A stretch of 52,364 nucleotides of DNA from Hymenobacter frigidus (GTDB lineage: Bacteria > Bacteroidota > Bacteroidia > Cytophagales > Hymenobacteraceae), in the NCBI RefSeq assembly GCF_014640435.1, contig NZ_BMGY01000031.1, positions 1 to 52,364 on the forward strand. Reading direction: 5' to 3'. Shown one piece after another: positions 9,858 through 18,346 of the stretch. The notes beneath the pieces were generated by a model. The model was not told the origin of the DNA and searched no databases. It saw only the letters and a list, made by a program, of their open reading frames with translations. Numbering within the stretch: position 1 is the first letter of the stretch; every line of letters begins with the position of its first letter. Made by a program: the position numbers and the translations under genes.

Positions 9858-10922
9858 ATGGCCGAGCATCCTTCTTTCGACCTGGCGCAGCACCCCCACC
9901 GGCGCTACAATCCCCTGAACGGCGAATGGCTGCTGGTGTCGCCGCACCGGGCACTGCGCCCCTGGCAGGGCCAGCAGGAAGCCCCCGACACCGAAACCCG
10001 CCCGGCGCACGACCCCACCTGCTACCTCTGCCCCGGCAACGTGCGCGCCAACGGCGCGCCAAATCCTGATTATACCGGCACCTTCGTTTTCGACAACGAC
10101 TTTGCCGCCCTGCGCGACGACGTGCCCGCCGGCCAGCTCAACCAGGGCGGGCTGCTGCGGGCCGAATCTGAAAGTGGCGTGGGCCGCGTCATCTGCTTCT
10201 CGCCGCGCCACGACCTGACCCTGCCCGAAATGAGCCCCGCCGCCATCCGGGGCGTGGTGGACGTGTGGACCGACGAGTACCGTACCCTGGGGGCGCGGCC
10301 GGACATTGGCTACGTCCAGATTTTTGAGAACAAAGGGGCCGTCATGGGCTGCTCAAACCCACACCCGCACGGCCAGATTTGGGCCCAGCGCACCGTGCCC
10401 GGCGAGCCCGCCAAGGAAAGCGTGCAGCAGCTGGCCTACTATCAGGAGCACGGCCGCACGCTGCTCACCGATTACTTGGCAATAGAGCTGGCGGAAAAAA
10501 CCCGCTTGGTGCTCGAAAACGAGCATTGGGTGGCGTTGGTGCCATTCTGGGCCGGCTGGCCCTTCGAAACGCTGCTGCTACCGCGTCGCGCCGTGAGCGA
10601 CCTCACCCAATTGAACGAGGCCGAAAAAGATGCCTTCGCCGATGCGTTGCGCCGCCTCACCATTCACTACGACAACCTGTTCCAGACGTCTTTCCCGTAT
10701 TCAGCGGGCCTGCACCAGCAGCCTACCGACGGCCAGGCGCACCCGGAATGGCACCTGCACATGCACTTTTTCCCGCCACTGTTGCGCTCAGCCACGGTAC
10801 GCAAGTTCATGGTGGGCTACGAGCTGCTGGCCAATGCCCAGCGCGACATCACGCCCGAGTGGGCCGCCGAGCGCCTGCGGAGCCAATCGGAAGTGCACTA
10901 CAAGGCTGTCTCCGTCAATTAA
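9858..10922 (+). CDS. galT: UDP-glucose--hexose-1-phosphate uridylyltransferase
   Basis: GalT exchanges galactose 1-phosphate with UDP-glucose to give UDP-galactose and glucose 1-phosphate. The product is 354 residues. The active-site HPH is H169-P-H171 in CSNPHPHGQIW, the second histidine being the one uridylylated in the family. Metal-binding regions (CYLCPGN near the N-terminus and HPEWHLHMHFFPP near the C-terminus) are also present. I chose ATG 9858, 5 bp after the galK stop, rather than upstream in-frame codons that overlap galK, because MAEHPSFDLAQHPHRRYNPL is the normal N-terminus. Translational coupling with galK is likely. Confidence 0.97.
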   Translation: MAEHPSFDLAQHPHRRYNPLNGEWLLVSPHRALRPWQGQQEAPDTETRPAHDPTCYLCPGNVRANGAPNPDYTGTFVFDNDFAALRDDVPAGQLNQGGLLRAESESGVGRVICFSPRHDLTLPEMSPAAIRGVVDVWTDEYRTLGARPDIGYVQIFENKGAVMGCSNPHPHGQIWAQRTVPGEPAKESVQQLAYYQEHGRTLLTDYLAIELAEKTRLVLENEHWVALVPFWAGWPFETLLLPRRAVSDLTQLNEAEKDAFADALRRLTIHYDNLFQTSFPYSAGLHQQPTDGQAHPEWHLHMHFFPPLLRSATVRKFMVGYELLANAQRDITPEWAAERLRSQSEVHYKAVSVN

Positions 10923-10929
10923 TGTAAAC

Positions 10930-11017
10930 GTCATGCTGAGCGTAGTCGAAGCATCTCTACCGCACAAGTAATTCATTTACCCTTGCAGTAGAGATGCTTC
11001 GATAAGCTCAGCATAAC
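10930..11017. repeat. Dispersed palindromic repeat between galT and the symporter
   Basis: Two roughly 30-bp arms in inverted orientation (about 10930-10962 and 10988-11017) can fold into a long hairpin. The arm begins GTCATGCTGAGC and includes GAAGCATCTCTAC. The same unit recurs at 12823-12905 and in part at 52261, so it is a genome-dispersed palindromic element. It lies inside the galactose operon and could attenuate or stabilise the transcript. Confidence 0.85.
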
Positions 11018-11067
11018 ACTACCCAACAACACCTTTACTCATCCTCCGCTAAATCTCACTTTGCCTT

Positions 11068-12780
11068 GTGCGCAACGGACTTTCTACCCTTGATTACCTG
11101 GTTTTCCTGTTTTACATCCTGGGGGTTTCGGGCTACGGGTATTACATCTACAAGCGCAAGCAAACGTCGCAGCTCAACTCCCAGGACTACTTCCTGGCCG
11201 AAGGCTCGCTGACATGGTGGGCCATTGGGGCCAGCATGATTGCCTCGAATATTTCGGCTGAGCAGTTCATCGGAGCCTCCGGGGCCGGCTTTTCGCAGGG
11301 CCTGGCCGTGGCGGCTTACGAATGGGTGGCGGCCATCGTCCTCATTTTCGTGGCCGTGTACTTCATGCCGATTTATCTGCGGCAGAAAATCTACACCATG
11401 CCGCAGTTTCTGGAGCAGCGCTATAACGCTACTCTGAGCCTGATTATGAGCATTTTCTGGCTCTTTCTCTACGTGGCCGTCAACCTCACGGTTATCCTGT
11501 ACCTCGGCGCCCTGGCCATCAATAACCTGGTGGGCGACGTGAACGGCAACAGCTTCCACTACATCCTGGTAGGGCTGGCGGTGTTCGCGCTGTTCATCAC
11601 CCTGGGCGGCATGAAAGTAGTGGGCTACACCGACGTTATTCAGGTGGGCGTGCTGCTGCTGGGCGGCCTGGCTACCAGCTACCTGGCCCTAACCTTGGTA
11701 AGCGAAAAATTTGGTTTGGGCAGCAGCGCCATCGCCGGTTTCCAAACCCTGACCCACGCGGCCAGCGACCATTTCCACATGATATTCGAGAAGCCCACGC
11801 CCGACTCGCCGCAGGCTTACGTGAGTAAATACCTGGCCCTGCCCGGCCTGGTAATGTACACCGGCGGGCAGTGGGTGGCCAACCTCAACTACTGGGGCTG
11901 CAACCAGTACATCACCCAGCGCGCCCTCGGGGCCGACCTGCCCACGGCACGCACCGGCATCCTGTTTGCGGCCCTGCTCAAGCTGATAATGCCGCTGGTG
12001 GTGGTGCTGCCTGGCATTGCGGCCTACGTGCTGCACCAGCAAGGCAGCCTGCAAGCCGAAATGAGCGCCGGCGGCGCCGGCCTGAACCCCGATAACGCCT
12101 ACTCGGCCATTCTTACCTTCCTGCCCAATGGCCTGAAAGGCTTGTCGTTGGCTGCCCTCACGGCGGCTATCGTGGCTTCGCTGGCCGGCAAAGTCAACTC
12201 GATTTCGACCATTTTTACTCTTGACATTTATCGCCGCTACCTCAACCCCGGCGCTTCCGAGGCCAAGCTCGTGCTGGTGGGCCGCATCACAGTATTCGTC
12301 GCCATGCTGCTGGCCATTGCCTTCACCTGGGAAGACTTGCTGGGTGTGGGCGGCAACGGCGGCTTCACGTTCGTGCAGAAATACACGGGCTATATCTCGC
12401 CCGGCATCGTGGCTGTGTTCCTGCTCGGCATGTTCTGGAAGCGCACCACGGCCACGGCGGCCATCGTCGGGGTGCTGGCAGGCTTCGGCTTCTCGTTGTT
12501 TTTTAACGACTTCGCAGCCTCCCTATTTGGTCCGGAAACCTTGATGTATTCAGCTTTCCGCAATGATAAGGGCATCTACGAAGTACCGTTTCTGGTGAGC
12601 ATGGGCTGGTCGTTTTTCCTCACGGTGGCCCTGATGGCCGTCATCAGCCTGGCCGGGCCAGTGGTCAACCCCAAAGCCCTGCACCTCGACAAGGGCATGT
12701 TCCGCGTCAAGCCCTCGCAGCTGGTGCTCATCACCGTCATTCTGCTGTTGATTTCGGCCCTGTATGTGAAGTTCTGGTAG
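11068..12780 (+). CDS. Sodium:solute symporter (SSS/SLC5 family), probable galactose or glucose transporter
   Basis: This is a 570-residue integral membrane protein of the sodium:solute symporter family, which couples sugar import to the sodium gradient. Family features include the first helix LDYLVFLFYILGVSGYGYYI, GSLTWWAIGASMIASNISAEQ, and GGMKVVGYTDVIQ, with about 13-14 hydrophobic helices and a tryptophan-ended C-terminus. Initiation is at a GTG (11068); no better ATG is available upstream. Its place between galT and a LacI regulator makes galactose the likely substrate, as in the Vibrio SGLT. This is inference from context. Confidence 0.93.
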   Translation: MRNGLSTLDYLVFLFYILGVSGYGYYIYKRKQTSQLNSQDYFLAEGSLTWWAIGASMIASNISAEQFIGASGAGFSQGLAVAAYEWVAAIVLIFVAVYFMPIYLRQKIYTMPQFLEQRYNATLSLIMSIFWLFLYVAVNLTVILYLGALAINNLVGDVNGNSFHYILVGLAVFALFITLGGMKVVGYTDVIQVGVLLLGGLATSYLALTLVSEKFGLGSSAIAGFQTLTHAASDHFHMIFEKPTPDSPQAYVSKYLALPGLVMYTGGQWVANLNYWGCNQYITQRALGADLPTARTGILFAALLKLIMPLVVVLPGIAAYVLHQQGSLQAEMSAGGAGLNPDNAYSAILTFLPNGLKGLSLAALTAAIVASLAGKVNSISTIFTLDIYRRYLNPGASEAKLVLVGRITVFVAMLLAIAFTWEDLLGVGGNGGFTFVQKYTGYISPGIVAVFLLGMFWKRTTATAAIVGVLAGFGFSLFFNDFAASLFGPETLMYSAFRNDKGIYEVPFLVSMGWSFFLTVALMAVISLAGPVVNPKALHLDKGMFRVKPSQLVLITVILLLISALYVKFW

Positions 12781-12822
12781 CGCTCGCTAAGTGTCTGCAC
12801 AAAATTAAACGAGGCATTAGGG

Positions 12823-12905
12823 CGTCATGCTGAGCTTGTCGAAGCATCTCTACAGAACGGTTTCAGACGGTGCGGTAGAGATGCTTCGACAAGCTCAGCA
12901 TGACG
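12823..12905. repeat. Perfect 31-bp inverted repeat, second copy of the dispersed palindrome
   Basis: Arms at 12823-12853 and 12875-12905 are perfect reverse complements over 31 bp around a 21-nt spacer. The left arm begins CGTCATGCTGAGCTTGTCG. This is the most intact copy in the window. It lies between the symporter and lacI genes and may act as a terminator-like hairpin. Short TGCACAA-containing motifs occur on both sides (12796 and 12913). Confidence 0.9.
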
Positions 12906-13033
12906 TTCTGATTGCACAATTAATTTAGAACAAGCACTTAGCCATTAAACATGAAGCATTGAAAACGGCCTGCGTTACTCGCTGCTCATTTTTAATGCTT
13001 CATTCTTAATTTATAATTCCTCTCCTCCCCGCC

Positions 13034-14068
13034 GTGCAAAACAACCGCGCTTCTATCGCCGACCTGGCCAAGGCGCTGAATTTATCGCCGTCCACCGTAT
13101 CCCGGGCCCTGAACGACAACTCCGTCATCAGCGCCGCTACCCGGCTCCGGGTGCAGCAGCTGGCGCAGGAGCTGAACTACCACCCCAACCACTTGGCGGC
13201 CGGGCTGCGCACGGGGCGTAGCAACCTGCTGGGCGTACTGGTGCCGCACATCGAAGGCACTTTTTTCGCCTCGGTGGTGCACGGCATCGAAACGGTGGCC
13301 ACCAAGGCCGGTTTCAAGGTCATGATTTGCCAGTCGAACGAAGATGTGGAGCATGAGAAACGCAACATCGACACGCTGATAAACGCGCAGGTGGAAGGCA
13401 TTCTTGTTTCCCTCTCGCGCACCACCCACGACACCCGGCATTTCGAGAAAGTGCACCAGCGCGGCATTCCCTTGGTGTTTTTCGACCGCATGCTGGAAAC
13501 CCTTGGCGTGAATGCCGTGGTACTGGACGACTATCAGGGCGCCTACCAAGTCACTACCCACCTCATTGAGCAGGGCTGTCGGCGCATTGCGCACTTTGCC
13601 GGCCCCCAGCACCTCAATATATATCACAACCGCCGGCTGGGTTACCTGGCAGCCCTACGTACCTACGGCCTGGCCGAAGCCGAGGAATTGGTTATCACCT
13701 CCGATATGACCCTCGCCGACGGCGTAGCAGGTATGGAGCAGCTGCTTGCCCTGCCTGCCCCCCAGCGTCCGGATGGCCTGTTTTCCGCCAGTGACTTTTC
13801 ACTGGTAGGCGCGTTGCAAACGCTGAAGGAACACGGCCTGCGCGTGCCGCAGGACATGCTCCTGGCCGGCTTCAGCAATGAGATTTTCACCTCCTTCACC
13901 GAGCCCCGATTGACCTCGGTAGACCAGCGCTGCGAACTACTGGGCCAGGAAACAGTCCGCTTATTCCTCGAAATCCGCGAAGCGGGCGCGACTAATTTCC
14001 AGGCCCGCCGCGTCGTTCTGCCGCCGCACCTGCTCATCCGGGAGTCATCGACGCGGCCGCCTGCCTGA
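13034..14068 (+). CDS. LacI/GalR-family transcriptional regulator
   Basis: This is a 344-residue repressor with an N-terminal LacI HTH (SIADLAKALNLSPSTVSRALN, residues ~5-25), the hinge helix HPNHLAAGLRTGRS, and a periplasmic-binding-protein-like effector domain containing GVLVPHIEGTFFASVVHGIE and FFDRMLE. Initiation is at a GTG (13034). It closes the galactose gene cluster. I infer that it binds the two TGCAAtCGATTGCA-type palindromes upstream of galK, relieved by galactose or a derivative; an activator role is also known in the family. Confidence 0.95.
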   Translation: MQNNRASIADLAKALNLSPSTVSRALNDNSVISAATRLRVQQLAQELNYHPNHLAAGLRTGRSNLLGVLVPHIEGTFFASVVHGIETVATKAGFKVMICQSNEDVEHEKRNIDTLINAQVEGILVSLSRTTHDTRHFEKVHQRGIPLVFFDRMLETLGVNAVVLDDYQGAYQVTTHLIEQGCRRIAHFAGPQHLNIYHNRRLGYLAALRTYGLAEAEELVITSDMTLADGVAGMEQLLALPAPQRPDGLFSASDFSLVGALQTLKEHGLRVPQDMLLAGFSNEIFTSFTEPRLTSVDQRCELLGQETVRLFLEIREAGATNFQARRVVLPPHLLIRESSTRPPA

Positions 14069-14113
14069 TAAACATGTTCATGCTGTATGCACCACGGTAT
14101 GCACCGCCAACAA

Positions 14114-14147
14114 AACAGCCACCCAACCTCGCGGCTAAGTGGCTGTT
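14114..14147 (-). terminator. Terminator left behind at attL, original downstream terminator of the tRNA
   Basis: AACAGCCAC (14114-14122) and GTGGCTGTT (14139-14147) form a perfect 9-bp stem. Read on the minus strand the hairpin is followed by TTTTG, and it sits just downstream of the tRNA-Gly 3' fragment in attL. It is therefore probably the native chromosomal terminator of the tRNA gene, displaced by integration. Confidence 0.65.
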
Positions 14148-14151
14148 CCTG

Positions 14152-14198
14152 AATGAGCGAGAAACGAGGTTCGAACTCGCGACCCTCAGCTTGGGAAG
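14152..14198. repeat. attL, 47-bp copy of the tRNA-Gly 3' region
   Basis: These 47 bp match 30056-30102 with a single mismatch in the T loop (GGTTCGAA here, GGCTCGAA in attR). They cover the anticodon-loop to 3' end of the tRNA. An inverted copy of part of it lies just inside the element: AGAAACGAGG at 14160-14169 pairs with CCTCGTTTCT at 14230-14239. Confidence 0.93.
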
Positions 14199-14301
14199 AG
14201 ACGTTTGACGTACTTCCTGGCGTCAAAAACCTCGTTTCTGCGCACTGAGCAGCATTTGGTGCGGAAGCCCCGCTCGGGAAAACACACTCGTTGGACCACT
14301 T

Positions 14302-14322
14302 GTGTAAACCGCTGTGTAAACC
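14302..14322 (+). promoter_or_regulatory. Left pair of putative integrase arm-type sites
   Basis: GTGTAAACC occurs at 14302-14310 and 14314-14322, a 12-bp period. The same nonamer pair with the same 12-bp spacing and orientation occurs at the right end (29989-30009). A near-match in inverted orientation, GGTTCACAC, is at 14329-14337, next to the integrase start. Symmetric placement near both att sites suggests binding by the N-terminal arm-binding domain of the integrase. Confidence 0.7.
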
Positions 14323-14340
14323 GCCACAGGTTCACACAAC

Positions 14341-15645
14341 ATGAGTAAGACCACCGCACACAAAGAAGGTACAGCTACGGTGAAGGTCATCTACTTTCTA
14401 AGCAAGACGCTGGCCGACGGCTCTCACCCCTTCATGGTCCGCATCACCAAAGAGCGGAAACGTAGGTACGTCGCCACCGGCTTGTCACTACACCCCAACT
14501 ACTGGAACGAAGAGAAGCAGGAGATTCGCCGGAGCTACCCAGAGCAACAGCGGAAGAAGCTGCTGGAAGACATACTCAAATGGGAGCGCAAATACAGTGA
14601 AGCCGCTGACTCGCTTTCAAGCGCGGACGAGCGACATGACGCCAACGCTGTACTTGCTCACGCTATCAAGGAGCGTGCAGCCCTGCGACGAGTGCAGTTG
14701 CTGGAATACACCGACGAATTAGTCACCGGTTTTGAGCAAGCCGGTCAGCTCGGCAATGCAACCACCTACCGCGACCTACGCAACCAACTGAGCAAGTTTA
14801 TTCGAGCGGAGTTTGGCACTAACGATGTGCCCTTTGAACGGGTGACGGTGCCGTTTTGCACCAAGTGGGAAACCATGCTCCGCGCCACCGGTCTCAAGGA
14901 AACGACGCTCTCCTTCCGGTTTCGCACGTTGCGCGCCGTGCTCAACAAGGCGATTGCCAACGGCAGCATGAAGCTGGAGCACTACCCGTTTGCTCGGAAT
15001 GCGGCAGAAATCCACAAGTTCAGCATTGGCAAGTTCGATGTGAGCACCACCAAGCGCGCCATCAGTCGGGATGCCGTTCGCCGGTTCGAAGCGCTAGTAC
15101 CCGAAACCGACCGGCAGCGGTTGGCGATGGACGTCTTCCTGTTTTCCTTCTACTGCGGTGGCATCAACTTCGTGGACTTGGCGCAACTCCGCTGGCGTGA
15201 CGTGAAAACCAGCGAAGAGGGTGTCCAGCGCCTGCATTACGAGCGCCAGAAGACCGGCGGCAAGTTCTCGCTCAAGCTGCTTCCTCCCGCCGCGGCTATC
15301 CTCGCACGCTACTATCCGCTGACCTTTCGTACCCGCGATTCCTACCTATTCACCATCCTCGACACCACGGTTCACATCACCCCGACGCAAGTAAGAAACC
15401 GGCTCCACAAGATTCTCGGACAGGTGAACCACGACCTGAAGGCGCTAGCCCCACTCGCGGGCATCGACACTCACCTCACCACCTACGTCGCCCGGCACTC
15501 CTTCGCCACCAGCTTGCGGAAAGGCGGCGTCGCTACCGGTCTGATTAGCGAGGCAATGGGTCACAAATCAGAAGCAGTGACGATGGTGTACCTCGACTCA
15601 TTCGATTCGGATACCCTCGACTCGGTATTTGACCATCTGCTGTGA
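14341..15645 (+). CDS. Tyrosine recombinase / integrase
   Basis: This is a 434-residue site-specific recombinase of the Bacteroidota phage/transposon integrase type. An N-terminal arm-binding domain (~1-100, with YVATGLSLHPNYWNEEKQEI), a SAM-like core-binding domain (~120-220) and a C-terminal catalytic domain are visible. Catalytic candidates are R385 in ARHSFA, H408 in MGHKS and the nucleophile Y417 in MVYLDSF. At the first catalytic arginine position the sequence reads CGGINFVDL (272-280) with no arginine, a divergence also reported for the CTnDOT integrase. The ATG at 14341 lies 143 bp from attL. It presumably integrates and excises the island. Confidence 0.95.
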   Translation: MSKTTAHKEGTATVKVIYFLSKTLADGSHPFMVRITKERKRRYVATGLSLHPNYWNEEKQEIRRSYPEQQRKKLLEDILKWERKYSEAADSLSSADERHDANAVLAHAIKERAALRRVQLLEYTDELVTGFEQAGQLGNATTYRDLRNQLSKFIRAEFGTNDVPFERVTVPFCTKWETMLRATGLKETTLSFRFRTLRAVLNKAIANGSMKLEHYPFARNAAEIHKFSIGKFDVSTTKRAISRDAVRRFEALVPETDRQRLAMDVFLFSFYCGGINFVDLAQLRWRDVKTSEEGVQRLHYERQKTGGKFSLKLLPPAAAILARYYPLTFRTRDSYLFTILDTTVHITPTQVRNRLHKILGQVNHDLKALAPLAGIDTHLTTYVARHSFATSLRKGGVATGLISEAMGHKSEAVTMVYLDSFDSDTLDSVFDHLL

Positions 15646-15847
15646 CACAGAAGGAGTTCACCTGATATACAGAGTGGGCTCCTTTGCAGTCGCATGGTTG
15701 TCAGCATACCATGGAAAGTATCTCACTCCTTACCACATCTGACTAACGCGATTCAAAATTGTACTTTGCAGAACGAAACGTCTTCCACCAGCAAGCTACC
15801 TGTGGCACTGAGCGTTTTACTTGACGCTTTCTGCCATCCCACACTGT

Positions 15848-18346
15848 ATGCCTAGAGAACTACCTCACCTTCTGCTTCTCAACCCTCATGAGCGCGCAAA
15901 CAAAATCAAGAAAGCCTTGCGGGGGAAGAAGACTGATGAACCTAGTTCGTCTGAACTGGAAGTGAATGCTGAATTGATACAACAACAGACCACCAGCTTC
16001 AGGGTGGGTCTAGCATCGTTTGTGAGTGAATTTAGGCGTCGTCAAGCTGAGCGCGAACCAAGCCTTCGAGTCCCTGCAACACTCACCTCCATAGAAATTG
16101 AGTTTATTGACTGGTTCGATGCCGCCAAATGGGAGGCAGTCTATTACGGCACTTTTGGTCTTCGATTGAACAAGTACTCGGATTATAACACCCGTGGTCT
16201 GTTCACAGTTGTAGACCGTGCAAAGTTCACTTTCTTCTTAGAAGAGGTCAGAGCTTTCATAGCGTGCCAGAATCACTCATCACCATCCTACCACAAGCTT
16301 GTCAAGTACATCAGGTCATTTCAATTCCACTCGGCAGAACGCATTAACTCACGTTTTAGACCCGACGAACGCGACACTGTTTACTTGTCCTTAGTCACTG
16401 TTTCGGAAGAATCCAGCGGAGAGGCTAGAGACCGCTATGAGGCAATCAACACAAGCCTGGAAGAATTTCTAGGGTCAAGCGGGGTTGATTTCTCTTTCAA
16501 CCCCTTCACGAACGCCTACGAAATCAAAGGTGCGACTAATGCACTCGTTAACACCATTTCACGGAATTTTGACGTCGTACATACCATCAATTCCTCTTCG
16601 TTCGGACTTATTCGCGAGTCTCAATTTGGTCTCCCTACTAGGGGTTTCCCTTTTTCGATTGCGACTCCAGCTGACGACTTGCCTATAATCGGTGTCATTG
16701 ACACAGGAGTTAGTCGACACACTCCACTTGCACCACTTATCGTTTCAGAGGACTACTCCACTGATGGAACAAACGCAGCCCATGACGCCGACGGGCACGG
16801 AACATCCGTTGCTGCTTTTGCTGCTTTGGGACACCAGCTTGCCGGGGTAGTCACTGGCACACTTGAAGCAGATGCTCGCATCCTACCAATTAAGGTTCTG
16901 AACGGCAATCACGGTTACATCTCACATCAGGACGTAGGCAGCTTGATTATACGTGCTCGGGAAACTCATGGAGTACGCATCTTCGTCCTTGCTGTAGGGT
17001 ACGCTAATCCACTTCGGAATGATGAATCACACTCTGACTATGCTTTTTACTTAGACCAGCTAGCTCAGGAACTCGACGTGCTAATTGTCATTGCTACCGG
17101 CAACTACAAACAATTTGCAATCGAAACATCAACCTGCCCAGACCACTACCTGAGCGAGGACACCAACCTTTGCAGTCCAGCGGAGAGCATGAACAACTTG
17201 ACGGTCGGTTCCATCGGTTCAAACCTTGAGGATGATGCACCGATTACGCAAGACTCTTTCCCGTTTACAGACAGCACCTTGCCCACTGTCTACTCGCGTA
17301 AGTTTCACCTTGACAGCAATAGGTGGAAAATGAAAAACAAGCAGTTTTTCAAGCCGGATGTCCTCTATCCAGGAGGCAACTACTCTCAAGTCCGACGACC
17401 GATGGGACCACAGCTAGATGACGCTGCGGCAACAGGCATTCAGTACTTGTCCATTGAGCCTGGCAAGTTCTTCGAGCGGGGAATGGGCACCAGTTATTCA
17501 GCTCCATTGGTTGCCAACATCGCTGCAAAACTCTTGCGCAGATATCCTGCCCTCCGTTTGCAAAGCATCAAAGCACTTATCGTGAACGGTGCTGAAAGAG
17601 TCAACATGGACTCTTATAAGCACATACTGCAAACTCACCAACAGCGAGGCATTGCAGGTAATGGAGTACCAGTACCAGAAAGGTGCTTATCATCTGACCA
17701 CTCCGAAATAACTGTGGTCGTAGAGGACACAATTACAGTAGGCACTCTTGAAACAATTGAAGTGACAATTCCTGCGTATTTGAATGACGCACACAAGAAT
17801 GATGCTCTTCTAGAAGTTACAGCAACTCTCTGCTTTGCAATTGTTCCTGTGAGCAACTACTCATTGGCATACTGCCCCGTTCATCTAGCATTTGGATTTT
17901 TCCGCGCGCTCATACTCGAGGAGGAAGTACGCACAGTTCAACCAGATGGCAGAGTAAAAACGGAACGGTTTGGGATTAATGGTGGAAAAGCGAAGTCTTT
18001 CACCTTCAAGGGTGGATGGTCTCAAGACGCATACTACAAACCTAAACCCCTGAGCAACACTCAAAAGGTCTCATTTTACATCAGTCGTGAGAATCTACGC
18101 AGAGAGAACAACAAGTTCAAGATTGCCATCGAGTGCCACTTCCACAAACTACTCCCCAAAGCAGTTACAGACTTGCTACCTACTGAGTACAAATACTCGC
18201 TCGTGTTGCGGTTCAGAGAAAATGTGCCCGTTGCAAAGCAGAACCAGTCCCTGTACGATGAGTTGCAACTTTGCAACAACTTGGAAGCCCTTGGCACCCT
18301 TGACCTAGACGCAGAAGGCGACCTTGAATTGGTTATTGAGAGCTAA
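15848..18346 (+). CDS. Subtilisin-like serine protease, IetS-like defence protein
   Basis: This 832-residue S8-family protease has catalytic residues D285 in GVIDTGV, H317 in DGHGTSVAA and S549 in GMGTSYSAP, with an oxyanion-hole Asn in IATGN. The first ~270 residues and last ~200 residues fall outside the protease fold. There is no signal peptide, so it should act in the cytoplasm. The ATG at 15848 (MPRELPHLLLLNPHERAN) fits better than an upstream TTG at 15821. A cytoplasmic subtilase beside a Cdc48/FtsH-type AAA ATPase is the IetS/IetA pair known as an anti-phage system. The two genes are convergent and overlap by 14 bp at their 3' ends. Codon use is AT-richer than the chromosome. Family is sure; the IetS assignment is by context and memory. 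Confidence 0.85.
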   Translation: MPRELPHLLLLNPHERANKIKKALRGKKTDEPSSSELEVNAELIQQQTTSFRVGLASFVSEFRRRQAEREPSLRVPATLTSIEIEFIDWFDAAKWEAVYYGTFGLRLNKYSDYNTRGLFTVVDRAKFTFFLEEVRAFIACQNHSSPSYHKLVKYIRSFQFHSAERINSRFRPDERDTVYLSLVTVSEESSGEARDRYEAINTSLEEFLGSSGVDFSFNPFTNAYEIKGATNALVNTISRNFDVVHTINSSSFGLIRESQFGLPTRGFPFSIATPADDLPIIGVIDTGVSRHTPLAPLIVSEDYSTDGTNAAHDADGHGTSVAAFAALGHQLAGVVTGTLEADARILPIKVLNGNHGYISHQDVGSLIIRARETHGVRIFVLAVGYANPLRNDESHSDYAFYLDQLAQELDVLIVIATGNYKQFAIETSTCPDHYLSEDTNLCSPAESMNNLTVGSIGSNLEDDAPITQDSFPFTDSTLPTVYSRKFHLDSNRWKMKNKQFFKPDVLYPGGNYSQVRRPMGPQLDDAAATGIQYLSIEPGKFFERGMGTSYSAPLVANIAAKLLRRYPALRLQSIKALIVNGAERVNMDSYKHILQTHQQRGIAGNGVPVPERCLSSDHSEITVVVEDTITVGTLETIEVTIPAYLNDAHKNDALLEVTATLCFAIVPVSNYSLAYCPVHLAFGFFRALILEEEVRTVQPDGRVKTERFGINGGKAKSFTFKGGWSQDAYYKPKPLSNTQKVSFYISRENLRRENNKFKIAIECHFHKLLPKAVTDLLPTEYKYSLVLRFRENVPVAKQNQSLYDELQLCNNLEALGTLDLDAEGDLELVIES

